Positions 16,634-25,228 of a stretch of 40,099 nt of DNA are shown here, piece by piece. The stretch spans positions 1 through 40,099 of the forward strand of contig CACXYH010000015.1 in the NCBI GenBank assembly GCA_902771785.1, written 5' to 3'. Position 1 is the first letter of the stretch; each line of letters begins with the position of its first letter. The position numbers and the translations under genes were made by a program. The notes under the pieces are model-generated. The model had not been told where the DNA came from. It searched no databases and saw nothing but the letters and a program-made list of their open reading frames with translations. Origin of the DNA: an uncultured Prevotellaceae bacterium. GTDB lineage: Bacteria; Bacteroidota; Bacteroidia; Bacteroidales; Bacteroidaceae.

Positions 16634-16641
16634 CAAAGTTA
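16634..16641 (-). promoter_or_regulatory. Candidate -7 element for the esterase-manA series
   Basis: The minus strand reads TAACTTTG, matching TAnnTTTG, 35 bases before the esterase ATG. No TTG lies 19-21 bases upstream, so an activator may be needed. The palindrome array begins about 100 bases upstream of it. Confidence 0.6.
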
Positions 16642-16744
16642 AGCATTTTTGCCCGAAAAGTGTAGCCCTTTTTTTGCAAATCCTACCACTTTCTGCGATA
16701 GCGTGCAATGATGCGTCTTGCGTTTTGCCATAAATCGGGTTGCG

Positions 16745-16823
16745 TTTTGATACAAAACGGAACTCATTTTGATACAAAACGGAACTCATTTTGATACAAA
16801 ACGCGACTCATTTTGATACAAAA
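16745..16823. promoter_or_regulatory. Four-copy palindrome array (TTTTGATACAAAA) in the divergent promoter region
   Basis: TTTTGATACAAAA occurs exactly at 16745-16757, 16767-16779, 16789-16801 and 16811-16823, a strict 22-base period (about two helical turns). Each copy is an inverted repeat TTTTG-ATA-CAAAA, extended in the first, third and fourth by G/C bases to a longer palindrome. A degenerate piece precedes it near 16719. Position between two opposite promoters and helical phasing fit an operator array for a dimeric regulator. It could also be a Prevotella dispersed repeat. The 511 bases between the divergent genes otherwise hold only promoters and a small leader ORF. Confidence 0.6.
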
Positions 16824-16903
16824 CGCGACGGCGTAAGATAATATTTAACAAAAAAGTACCAATAATTATCAAAATAATGTTATGCCGTTTCAGAAAAAAC
16901 CAC

Positions 16904-16911
16904 TATCTTTG
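16904..16911 (+). promoter_or_regulatory. Candidate -7 element for the SusC1 operon
   Basis: TATCTTTG matches TAnnTTTG. No convincing TTG element lies 19-21 bases upstream. Transcription from here would leave a leader of about 190 bases before SusC1, long enough for regulation. Confidence 0.6.
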
Positions 16912-16996
16912 CAACCGAAAAAGCTACAAATTTAGCCTACTACTACCGAGATTACTATCTCAATATTAATAATAAAAAACCAACAATTAAAACTGT

Positions 16997-17101
16997 ATGA
17001 ATTTAAATCGTTGCAAAATCTGCCGGCCCAGTCCGTGCTCAAACAGACCCGTTTTAGGCGAGTGTGCTAATTATTCATGTGTATTTGTAAATATAAACTA
17101 A
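16997..17101 (+). CDS. Possible 34-aa Cys-rich leader ORF before SusC1
   Basis: ATG at 16997 opens a frame of 34 codons starting MNLNRCKICRPSPCS and ending in TAA at 17099-17101, 8 bases before the SusC1 ATG. It has five cysteines. It lies in the transcribed leader predicted from the -7 element. It may be a leader peptide that affects SusC1 translation, or chance. There is no homology evidence. Confidence 0.3.
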   Translation: MNLNRCKICRPSPCSNRPVLGECANYSCVFVNIN

Positions 17102-17109
17102 CCTTTTTT

Positions 17110-20100
17110 ATGGAAATTAAATGTAAATCTTATCTCTTTGGGCTACTGGCTTTTTTGTGCCTGTTGCCCAATGTGGCTTTCGCCCAGAATGTCAGGGTGG
17201 AAGGTCAGGTGAAAGATGAGACAGGCGAACCCATGATCGGTGTCTCCGTAAAGGTAGAAGGCAGAGGGACTGGTGTGGTAACTGATCTCGACGGCAATTT
17301 CAATTTGCCATCTGTTCCACTGAATTCGATGCTGGAGTTCTCCTACGTCGGATATGTTTCTCAGAAACTGAAGCCCAGCCGCAGAATGAACGTCACCATG
17401 CAGCCAGACATGCAGAGCTTGGAAGAAGTGGTGGTCATTGCTTATGGTCAGCAGAAGAAAGTGACCGTCACAGGTGCCGTCTCGGCCCTGAACGGCGACG
17501 AGCTGCTGAAATCGCCTGTGGCCAGTGTGAGTAACGCCCTGCAGGGAAAACTGCCCGGCATGTCGGTAGTGCAGCCTTCGGGTATGCCTGGTGCCGACGA
17601 ACCTGTGATCCGTGTGCGTGGTACCGGTTCGCTGAACAGTGCCGAACCGCTGGTGCTCGTCGATGGTGTGGAGCGTTCCTTTGGCCAGCTCGACCCAAAC
17701 GAAATTGCCGACATCTCTATTCTGAAGGATGCTTCGGCAACGGCTGTGTTTGGTGTGCGTGGTGCTAACGGCGTTATCCTCGTGACCACCAAGCGCGGTA
17801 CGCCTGGTAAGGCTTCGGTCACCGTCTCGGCAAGCGCTGCCGTGCAGCAGATTTCGAAGTTCGTGGAGTTCGCTGACTCCTATACTTACGGAAAGATGTG
17901 GAACTACACCGCTATTACCGACGCCCTGCCCATGAGCCAGTGGCCCGGAACAGCCAATATCACCGACTATACGCCCTATGCCAATACCGGCATTCGCTTC
18001 AGCCAGGACGTGATGGAGCACTTCCGTACCGGCGATATGCCCACAACCTTCCCCAACACCAACTGGATTGACTACATGATGGACGATGCAGCATGGCAGG
18101 AGCAGGTCAACGTGAACGTGAATGGAGGTACGGAGAAAATGAGGTACTTCGTGTCGGCTGGTTTCCTGAACCAGAACTCTCTCTTCAAGACATTCTCGAA
18201 GAACGACGACGAGACCTTTAAATATAATAGGTTTAACTATCGTGCCAACCTCGATATCGACGTGTCGAAGTACAGCCAGCTGTCGCTGACGCTCGGCGGA
18301 CGCGTGCAGAACCGCACCATCCTGGGCGGTGGCGAGGGCTTCATCTTCCGCTATCTGCAGGGCGCTACCCCCTATGCAGGTGTTGGTGTCGACGGTGAAG
18401 GCCGCCACATCATTGCTGATAAGAACATCGTAGGCCCCTACGACCGCGATGCACTCTCTAACTATTATGACCTGGGTTATGTAGGCCAGAGCACCAACGT
18501 GCTGAACCTCGACTTGCAGTACAAGCTCGACCTGAGCTTCATCACCCCTGGACTCGACTTCAAGGTGAAGGGCTCTTATAACACAGAGTATACTGCACAG
18601 AAGGACCGTCACAACGGATTCGGAACGGGTGTCACCTATGTGGCAACAATCGTCGACGGACAGGAAGTGCTCCGCAAGGAGAACATTACCTGGCCGCTTC
18701 CTTACAGCGAAGGCAAGTGGGGCAGCCGCAACTGGTATGCTGAGGCCAGCTTCAACTATTCGCACAAGTTCGGCAAGCACAACGTGGGCGCCCTCTTACT
18801 CTACAACCAGAGCAAGACCTACTATCCTTGGGACTCCGACAACAGCCTGTATATCTCTATTCCTAAGGGATATGTAGGACTTGTGGGACGTGTCACCTAC
18901 GACTACGACACACGCTACATGGTAGACTTCAACATCGGTTACAACGGTTCTGAGAACTTTGCCGAGGGTAAGCGCTACGGTACATTCCCTTCATTCTCTT
19001 TGGGTTGGATTCCTTCGAGCGAAAAGTTCTGGGAGCCGCTTAAGAACGTGATTGGCTATTTGAAGCTGCGCGGTTCGTGGGGTAAGGTAGGTAACGACAA
19101 CACCAACGGTGCCCGTTTCCTCTATCTGCCTGGTGCATGGCAGTTCTATACCGGCTCCATGACGGTCAACCCGCAGGCCCGTGGTGCCAACTTCGGTACG
19201 AGCGGCAACTGGCTGCAGGCCGTGAGAGAGCTGACCGCCGGTAACCCGAATGTGACATGGGAAACGGCTACAAAGATCAACCTCGGTCTGGATGCCGCCT
19301 TCTTGGATGACCGCCTGAAGCTGAACCTCGACGTGTTCTGGGAGAACCGTAAGGACATCCTCGTGTCGAATGCCTCGAAGCTGCCCGCCGTCACCAGCCT
19401 TCCGTCGAGCTATGTCAACGAAGGCCGCGTGAAGAACCGTGGTTATGAGTTGACCTTAAAGTGGGCCGACAAGGTTGGCGACTTCCGCTACAGCATCAGC
19501 CCGAGCATTGCCTTTGCAAGAAACAAGGTGATCGAGATGCTCGAGGTTCCGCCCATGTACGAATACCTGAGCCGTACCGGCCTGCCCGTGGGTCAGCGCT
19601 TCGGTTACGACCTCTTCGAGTTCTATCAGGAAGGAACGGAAGACCGCTATATGGCTAAGTATGGCGTGCCCATGCCCGACCAGAATATCGAGCTGAAGTA
19701 TGGTGATGCCGTCTACGTCGACCTGAACGCCGATGGTATCATCGACCAGAACGACCAGAAGCCTCTCGGCTACACCGACAATCCTGAGATTACATGGTCA
19801 ATCAACGCCAACCTCAACTGGAAGGGACTCGACTTCTCGATGCTGTGGGTAGGTGCCGACAACACCAGCCGTGCGCTGAACGGATACTTCCGCGACCAGT
19901 TCGGTTCTACCAATACTTCGGCACTCGTACAGTGGGTGGCCGACAACTCTTGGACCGAGGACAACCGCGGAGCATCGCTGCCGCGTATCTCGTTCACCAA
20001 CCGTGTTCACAACAACCGCGACTCGCAGGCTTGGATTATTGACTCTAAATATGTGCGTCTGAAGAACGTGGAACTGGGCTATACCATCAACAAGCCCAAG

Positions 20101-20268
20101 TGGTTGCCACTGCTCAACTACGTCAGATTCTATGTTTCTGGACAGAACCTGCTCACATTCGCCGACTTCAAGGGCAACGACCCCGAGGCTCCCGGTCAGG
20201 GACTTGACTATGGTGTGCGTTATCCTATGACACGTGTTTACAATTGTGGTCTGCAAGTGAACTTCTAA
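17110..20268 (+). CDS. SusC-like TonB-dependent outer-membrane transporter 1
   Basis: The ATG at 17110 gives 1052 residues beginning MEIKCKSYLFGLLAFLCLLP, a normal signal peptide cut after AFAQ. An in-frame ATG 11 codons earlier would spoil it. A carboxypeptidase-regulatory-like domain (about 27-100, VEGQVKDETGEPMIGVSV) is followed by a TonB-box-like LEEVVVIAYG (104-113), a plug domain to about 230 (LVLVDGVERSF, ATAVFGVRGANGVILV) and a 22-strand barrel ending in Phe (GLQVNF). The family imports oligosaccharides with its SusD partner, which follows 59 bases later. Mannan-type substrate is inferred from neighbours. Confidence 0.94.
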   Translation: MEIKCKSYLFGLLAFLCLLPNVAFAQNVRVEGQVKDETGEPMIGVSVKVEGRGTGVVTDLDGNFNLPSVPLNSMLEFSYVGYVSQKLKPSRRMNVTMQPDMQSLEEVVVIAYGQQKKVTVTGAVSALNGDELLKSPVASVSNALQGKLPGMSVVQPSGMPGADEPVIRVRGTGSLNSAEPLVLVDGVERSFGQLDPNEIADISILKDASATAVFGVRGANGVILVTTKRGTPGKASVTVSASAAVQQISKFVEFADSYTYGKMWNYTAITDALPMSQWPGTANITDYTPYANTGIRFSQDVMEHFRTGDMPTTFPNTNWIDYMMDDAAWQEQVNVNVNGGTEKMRYFVSAGFLNQNSLFKTFSKNDDETFKYNRFNYRANLDIDVSKYSQLSLTLGGRVQNRTILGGGEGFIFRYLQGATPYAGVGVDGEGRHIIADKNIVGPYDRDALSNYYDLGYVGQSTNVLNLDLQYKLDLSFITPGLDFKVKGSYNTEYTAQKDRHNGFGTGVTYVATIVDGQEVLRKENITWPLPYSEGKWGSRNWYAEASFNYSHKFGKHNVGALLLYNQSKTYYPWDSDNSLYISIPKGYVGLVGRVTYDYDTRYMVDFNIGYNGSENFAEGKRYGTFPSFSLGWIPSSEKFWEPLKNVIGYLKLRGSWGKVGNDNTNGARFLYLPGAWQFYTGSMTVNPQARGANFGTSGNWLQAVRELTAGNPNVTWETATKINLGLDAAFLDDRLKLNLDVFWENRKDILVSNASKLPAVTSLPSSYVNEGRVKNRGYELTLKWADKVGDFRYSISPSIAFARNKVIEMLEVPPMYEYLSRTGLPVGQRFGYDLFEFYQEGTEDRYMAKYGVPMPDQNIELKYGDAVYVDLNADGIIDQNDQKPLGYTDNPEITWSINANLNWKGLDFSMLWVGADNTSRALNGYFRDQFGSTNTSALVQWVADNSWTEDNRGASLPRISFTNRVHNNRDSQAWIIDSKYVRLKNVELGYTINKPKWLPLLNYVRFYVSGQNLLTFADFKGNDPEAPGQGLDYGVRYPMTRVYNCGLQVNF

Positions 20269-20309
20269 GTGAAAAGTGAATAGTGATAAGTGAAAAATTT
20301 GCTACCGCT
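20269..20309 (+). repeat. GTGAAAA-type heptads and GCTACCGC core between SusC1 and SusD1
   Basis: Four heptads GTGAAAA, GTGAATA, GTGATAA, GTGAAAA run from 20269 to 20296, directly after the SusC1 TAA, then ATTTGCTACCGCT. This is one arm of the element family seen within the epimerase gene and at 15178-15318, in the opposite orientation. Confidence 0.75.
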
Positions 20310-20327
20310 ATAAATAATATAATGATT

Positions 20328-22358
20328 ATGAAAAAGATATTTAATTTCATATTGGCTTTGGGGATGTCATCGAGCATCTTCACCGCATGTGTCGACGATA
20401 TCAACGTGGGTAATGCCTTCCTGGAGAAAGCCCCCGGTGTCGACGTGAACATCGACACGGTGTTCTCCAAGGCTGAATACACCCGCAATTTCCTGTGGAG
20501 TGCATACGGACAGCTCTACTGTACGTACACCTCAGGAAACATGATGAACGGTGCGCCCATCGACGTGCTCTCTGACTCTTACCACTGCTACTGCGGATGG
20601 GGTGGCCCCAAGCAGAGCTACTACACCGGTGGTCTGACCGAGGATGCCCAGGATACCGACAATGGTAACTTCATGGGTAAGTTCTCGTATTCCACCCGTC
20701 CGAACGTCGTAGCCCAAGATGCCGGTGGTCGTGTGTCTATCTATGAGACGGTGCGTAAGTGCTGGCAGATCATCGAGAACATCGACCGTGTGCCCGACCT
20801 GAGCGATACCGAGAAGAGTTGTCTGAAGGGTGAGGCCTACACCATCATGGCCAGCCGCTATTTCGACGCCTTCCGCAACTTCGGCGGACTGTGCCTTGTC
20901 AGGAAAGCATACCCTGTGGGAGAGAACTTCACTGAGGGTCGTTCTACTGCCTGGCAGACCGTTGAGTTCATCGACTCGCTCATCCAGTGCGCTATCGACG
21001 AGCCTGGCTACAGATGGAATGTTCCCGATGCTGATATTGGTCAGTGGTCTGGACGTCTGACCCGTGCCTCTGCCCGTGCGCTGCGTGCAAAAGTATGGAT
21101 GTTTGCTGCTTCGCCGCTGTTCAACAACGACAAGCCCTACATGACCTACGACAAGAAGCCCACCGGCTTTGAGAACGAGGAGCACATCTGGTTCGGCAAG
21201 AAAGACCCCACGCTCTGGAACCGTTGCTTGCAGTACTGCAACGACTTCTTCAACGACAATGCTGCCAACGGAAACTATTATCAGCTCGTACAGCCTGAGA
21301 CTCAGGACGAAGCAGGCTATCGTATGGCCTACCGCCGTGCTTACCGCTATCGTAACAACGAGTCGCGTCATGAGAAGATTTTCGACGCTCAGCCCACACA
21401 GTACTTCAGCGACGAGGTCGTCAACGGCTCGCTCGTGAACCACTGGGGATGGGGATGGGCAGGCTTCTGCATCGACTGCGTTCGCCAGGGTGGACAGGTT
21501 CCTACCAACGAACTCCAGGAGTGCTTCGGCATGCAGGATGGTCGCAACTTCCCGTATAGCGACATCTACGGTGCTGGCAACAACCCCAACGGCTACGATA
21601 TGTTTGCCGACCGCGACCCGCGTCTGTACGAGACGATGGTGGTGCCTCGCCAGTCGTTCCCCTCTGCAGTTGTAGGCGACTATAATGGCTTTACCTATAT
21701 TGATACATGGTATCATGGCGCAATGACGACCGCTCCCGACCAGTTCGGCACAGAGGGCAATGACGACGTTGCTTCCGGTTACAGAAAGTTCAAGTGGTTC
21801 CTCGATTATTCTAATGATAAGATGAACGACGAGTACATCGGCGTAGCCTATATCCGTCTGGCAGAAATGTATCTTATTCGTGCTGAGGCTAAGGCTGAGA
21901 CTGGCGACCTGCAGGGAGCACTCGATGACCTGCATGTTGTTCGCAGCCGTGTAGGTCTGGGACGTCTGGAGACGATGAACCCCAGTCTGAACCTGACCAC
22001 CAACAAGGACAACCTCATCAACGAAATTCTCCGCGAGCGCAACTGCGAGATTGGTGCTGAGTGTGGCGACCGTACGTATGACATGATTCGTCGCATGCGC
22101 CAGGACCTCTTTACCAAGCCGCTGCATGAGATCGTGATTTACCGTTTGGACGATAACGGTAATCGCATGACCGGAGACAAGACTAACTGGGACCCCTCCA
22201 CACCATGGCCGAAGTTTGAATACGAGAAGCCGCAGATCGTGAACGGTGCTCGCCGCTGGTGGGATGCTGGCTACTGGACGAACAAGTGGTATCTGGACCC
22301 CGTTTCTCGCGAAGAGATTCAGAAGGGATATGGACTCACACAGAATCCTGGTTGGTAA
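20328..22358 (+). CDS. SusD-like surface glycan-binding lipoprotein 1
   Basis: The ATG at 20328 gives 676 residues beginning MKKIFNFILALGMSSSIFTAC, a lipoprotein signal with Cys21. In-frame starts upstream lie in repeat DNA. SusD/RagB features are visible: an N-terminal segment (NAFLEKAPGVDVNIDTVFS), helical TPR-like regions, YIRLAEMYLIRAEAKAETGD near the C-terminal third and ILRERNCEIGAECGDRTYDMIRRM, ending LTQNPGW. Such proteins cap the SusC channel at the cell surface and bind glycans. It pairs with SusC1. Confidence 0.93.
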   Translation: MKKIFNFILALGMSSSIFTACVDDINVGNAFLEKAPGVDVNIDTVFSKAEYTRNFLWSAYGQLYCTYTSGNMMNGAPIDVLSDSYHCYCGWGGPKQSYYTGGLTEDAQDTDNGNFMGKFSYSTRPNVVAQDAGGRVSIYETVRKCWQIIENIDRVPDLSDTEKSCLKGEAYTIMASRYFDAFRNFGGLCLVRKAYPVGENFTEGRSTAWQTVEFIDSLIQCAIDEPGYRWNVPDADIGQWSGRLTRASARALRAKVWMFAASPLFNNDKPYMTYDKKPTGFENEEHIWFGKKDPTLWNRCLQYCNDFFNDNAANGNYYQLVQPETQDEAGYRMAYRRAYRYRNNESRHEKIFDAQPTQYFSDEVVNGSLVNHWGWGWAGFCIDCVRQGGQVPTNELQECFGMQDGRNFPYSDIYGAGNNPNGYDMFADRDPRLYETMVVPRQSFPSAVVGDYNGFTYIDTWYHGAMTTAPDQFGTEGNDDVASGYRKFKWFLDYSNDKMNDEYIGVAYIRLAEMYLIRAEAKAETGDLQGALDDLHVVRSRVGLGRLETMNPSLNLTTNKDNLINEILRERNCEIGAECGDRTYDMIRRMRQDLFTKPLHEIVIYRLDDNGNRMTGDKTNWDPSTPWPKFEYEKPQIVNGARRWWDAGYWTNKWYLDPVSREEIQKGYGLTQNPGW

Positions 22359-22367
22359 TTCTTTTAT

Positions 22368-22399
22368 AATTGAAAAATTGAAGAATTGAAAAATTGAAG
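22368..22399 (+). repeat. AATTGAAR octad repeat before SusC2
   Basis: Four 8-base units (AATTGAAA, AATTGAAG, AATTGAAA, AATTGAAG) fill the gap between the SusD1 stop and the SusC2 ATG, which follows after three bases. The same octads precede the TIG-domain protein gene at 26934-26965. Confidence 0.8.
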
Positions 22400-22402
22400 A
22401 TT

Positions 22403-25186
22403 ATGAAATTTAAGAGCATATTGATATATACCTTTGCGGGACTCTGCACTGCTCCCATGATGGTGAGCGCCCAGGTAACGCTGAGCGACAAGGCGTCGCA
22501 AAAGGTAGATTTAGGCTATGGCGTTGAACAGTCGGAGTTTCTCACTACTGCTGCTGCTACAACCATCACTGCCGAAGAGCTTCGCCGCACATCAGCCATT
22601 AGCCTGGCAGATGCCCTCTATGGCAAGCTCCTTGGTTTGAATGCCTACCAGAACACAGGCTTCAAGGGTGAAGAAGGTCGTGGCGCTTCGTTCAACATCC
22701 GTGGCGTACAGACCACCGGCGAGCGAGACATCTTGATTCTTGTCGACGGTGTTGAGAGACCTATTGACCGCTTGACTGTCGAGGAGGTGGAAAGTGTCAC
22801 CGTGCTGAAGGATGCCGCTGCCGTGGCTCTCTACGGACATGAGGGTATCAACGGCGTGCTGCTGGTGAAGACCAAGCATGGCACCAAAGACGGAAAGTTC
22901 CGCTTCAAGGTGGGCGCTTCTCACAAAATACAGTTCGACCCGCAGATGGCCGACATGGTTAGCGCCTACGACTATGCGAAGGCACTGAACACTGCACGTC
23001 TGAACGACGGTTCAACTCCAGCCTATACAGACGCTGAGTTGCAGAAATTTGCCGATGGTAGCGATCCCTTGGTCTATCCGAACGTGAACTGGAAGGACGA
23101 GGTGTTCAAGAACACGGCTCACGAGACGAATGCCTACCTCTCTTTCTATGGAGGCAACGACAAGGTGCAGTACTACACGCAGCTCGACTATACCGACGCA
23201 CGCGGACTCTACAAGAACCCCGATCAGGGCGACTGGAATTCGCAGCTGAAGTATTCGAAGGCAAACATTCGTGCCAACGTCGACTTCGAGGTAAGCAAGA
23301 CTACTCGCGTCAGCGCCAACATCCTGGGTATCCTGATGGAGACCAACGGTGTGCCCAACATCAATTCGAACGATGCCTGGTGGCATCTGTACAAGGTGCC
23401 TGCAGTGGCATTCCCTGTCAAGACTGCAGGTGACGTGTGGGGTGGTAGCCAGACTTTTGGCGACTTCAACCTGCTGGCTAAGACGCAGGGTGCTGGCTTC
23501 ATGAAGACCCATCAGCGCCAAATCTGGGCCAACATGACCTTGGAACAAGACCTCGACGTGATTACCAAAGGACTGAAGTTCTATGTAGGTGCTTCATACG
23601 ACAACTCTTCGAACACCATCGAGACGCGCTCAAAGGGTTACCAGTACGGCTGGAACTACTACGATGCCGGCGGTGTCATGCAGGAGACCGTGATGGGTAC
23701 TATCGAGGACAAACTGGTGTTCAACAACTGGGTTGACTCGCAGTGGCGTATCGCTTCCTTCAATGCAGGATTCAAGTATGCCACCCAGTTGGGCAATGGC
23801 GACAACATTGCTGCCAATGCCAACTACAACATGAAGAGCGAAATCCGCGACAACCAAAGCAATACCTGGTATCGTGCCAACTGGCAGCTGGCCTTGCACT
23901 ACGACCATGCCAACCGCTTCATGGCCGACGTCGTGCTGGCAGCCAACGGTTCAAACCGCAGCTATCCTGCCAAGTGGGCATTCTCGCCGACTGCTGGTCT
24001 GGGTTATATCTATGCCAACAATCCTGACGGCATCCTCAACTATGGTAAGGTGCGCCTGTCGGGTGGTATCCAGCATACGGACTATGTGCCTGCAAACGGA
24101 CTGTGGCTCGCCGCTTGGAACAGCGGTCACGGCAACTGGTGGTATGGTAACAACTTCGCCAGCTCGTGGGGTGCATTCCTTACGCAGTTCCCCACCGACG
24201 ATTTTGCACAGGAGACAGCCTATAAGGCAAACATTGGTACCGACCTGAGAATTGCCAACCAGCTCGATGTCACCCTCGACCTGTTCTATCAGCAGCGTCG
24301 CAACATCCTGGTCAGCGCCGCTCAGCTCAACTCTGCCGTAGTAGGTATCCAGTCGGCATACGACGATAAGGGTCGTGTGGCCAGCTATGGTCTGGAACTG
24401 GGACTGCGCTACGCCAAGACCTTTGCCAATGGTCTTAACGTGAATGCCGGTGCTTCTTTCTCGACGGTGAAGAACGAAATCCTTGAGTGGATTGAGACTC
24501 CTGCATATCCCAACCTCTCTGTGGTCGACGGTCCTGCCGATGCAGAGCGCGGACTTATTGCCGAGGGCTTCTTCCAGAGTCAGGATGAAATCGACAACAG
24601 CCCTGTTCAGCAGTTTGGACAGGTGAAGGTGGGCGACATCAAGTATAAGGATGTCAACGGCGACAACGTCATCAACCAGAACGACTTCGTTGCCCAGGAT
24701 TATGGCAATGCATTCCCTGCACTGAACTATGCCTTCAGCCTTGGAGCAGAGTTCAAGGGCTTTGGTATCAATGCCACCTTCCAGGGTGCCGGCCATCAGG
24801 TGAAGAACCTGCGCTATGTGGACGGTGTCTGGGGCGCACTCTCCGACAACCGCAACCTCTCTCAGGAGTATTATGACCACTGCTACGACGTGGCCGGTGC
24901 CAATGCCGACTATCCTCGTCTGTCAACAGAGAATGTGGCTAACAACGCTCAGAATTCTACGATATGGTATCGTAACGTCAGCTGGCTGAAGCTGCGCGAC
25001 TGCGAGCTCTACTACAAGCTGCCCGCAAACCTTATCGAGCCGATGAAGATTACCGGTGCCAAGGTGTTCGTACAGGGACAGAACCTTCTGTCTTTCGACA
25101 ATATCGACGCTATGGATGCCGAGAACCTCAACACTGGCTATCCGGTGATGAAGAGCGTGAATATTGGTCTTTCAGTGGAATTCTGA
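22403..25186 (+). CDS. SusC-like TonB-dependent transporter 2, short form
   Basis: The ATG at 22403 gives 927 residues beginning MKFKSILIYTFAGLCTAPMMVSAQ, a signal peptide. An in-frame TTG upstream lies within the octad repeat and is rejected. Unlike SusC1 it lacks the N-terminal carboxypeptidase-regulatory-like domain and goes almost directly from mature N-terminus to plug (ITAEELRRTSAISLADALYGKLLGL, LILVDGVERPIDR, AALYG-like VALYGHEGINGVLLV). The barrel ends NIGLSVEF. It forms a second SusCD pair with the next gene. Two pairs suggest uptake of more than one mannan form or oligosaccharide size. Confidence 0.92.
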   Translation: MKFKSILIYTFAGLCTAPMMVSAQVTLSDKASQKVDLGYGVEQSEFLTTAAATTITAEELRRTSAISLADALYGKLLGLNAYQNTGFKGEEGRGASFNIRGVQTTGERDILILVDGVERPIDRLTVEEVESVTVLKDAAAVALYGHEGINGVLLVKTKHGTKDGKFRFKVGASHKIQFDPQMADMVSAYDYAKALNTARLNDGSTPAYTDAELQKFADGSDPLVYPNVNWKDEVFKNTAHETNAYLSFYGGNDKVQYYTQLDYTDARGLYKNPDQGDWNSQLKYSKANIRANVDFEVSKTTRVSANILGILMETNGVPNINSNDAWWHLYKVPAVAFPVKTAGDVWGGSQTFGDFNLLAKTQGAGFMKTHQRQIWANMTLEQDLDVITKGLKFYVGASYDNSSNTIETRSKGYQYGWNYYDAGGVMQETVMGTIEDKLVFNNWVDSQWRIASFNAGFKYATQLGNGDNIAANANYNMKSEIRDNQSNTWYRANWQLALHYDHANRFMADVVLAANGSNRSYPAKWAFSPTAGLGYIYANNPDGILNYGKVRLSGGIQHTDYVPANGLWLAAWNSGHGNWWYGNNFASSWGAFLTQFPTDDFAQETAYKANIGTDLRIANQLDVTLDLFYQQRRNILVSAAQLNSAVVGIQSAYDDKGRVASYGLELGLRYAKTFANGLNVNAGASFSTVKNEILEWIETPAYPNLSVVDGPADAERGLIAEGFFQSQDEIDNSPVQQFGQVKVGDIKYKDVNGDNVINQNDFVAQDYGNAFPALNYAFSLGAEFKGFGINATFQGAGHQVKNLRYVDGVWGALSDNRNLSQEYYDHCYDVAGANADYPRLSTENVANNAQNSTIWYRNVSWLKLRDCELYYKLPANLIEPMKITGAKVFVQGQNLLSFDNIDAMDAENLNTGYPVMKSVNIGLSVEF

Positions 25187-25189
25187 ACC

Positions 25190-25220
25190 ATGCATAATAC
25201 CTAATTTATAATGCATAATA
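25190..25220 (+). repeat. Direct repeat ATGCATAATA between SusC2 and SusD2
   Basis: ATGCATAATA occurs at 25190-25199 and 25211-25220, separated by 11 AT-rich bases. It occupies most of the 42-base gap between the SusC2 stop and the SusD2 start. Confidence 0.65.
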
Positions 25221-25228
25221 GTATGATT

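Noticed and set aside
16745-16823. CRISPR-like reading of the four TTTTGATACAAAA copies
   Set aside because: The 9-base intervals are themselves nearly identical, so there are no spacers. An operator array or dispersed repeat is the better reading.
17077-17109. Earlier in-frame start for SusC1
   Set aside because: It adds 11 residues (MCICKYKLTFF) before a complete signal peptide that starts normally at 17110.
17143-18780. 545-codon minus-strand frame opposite SusC1
   Set aside because: It is antisense to a clear SusC gene, with no signal, motif or promoter of its own.
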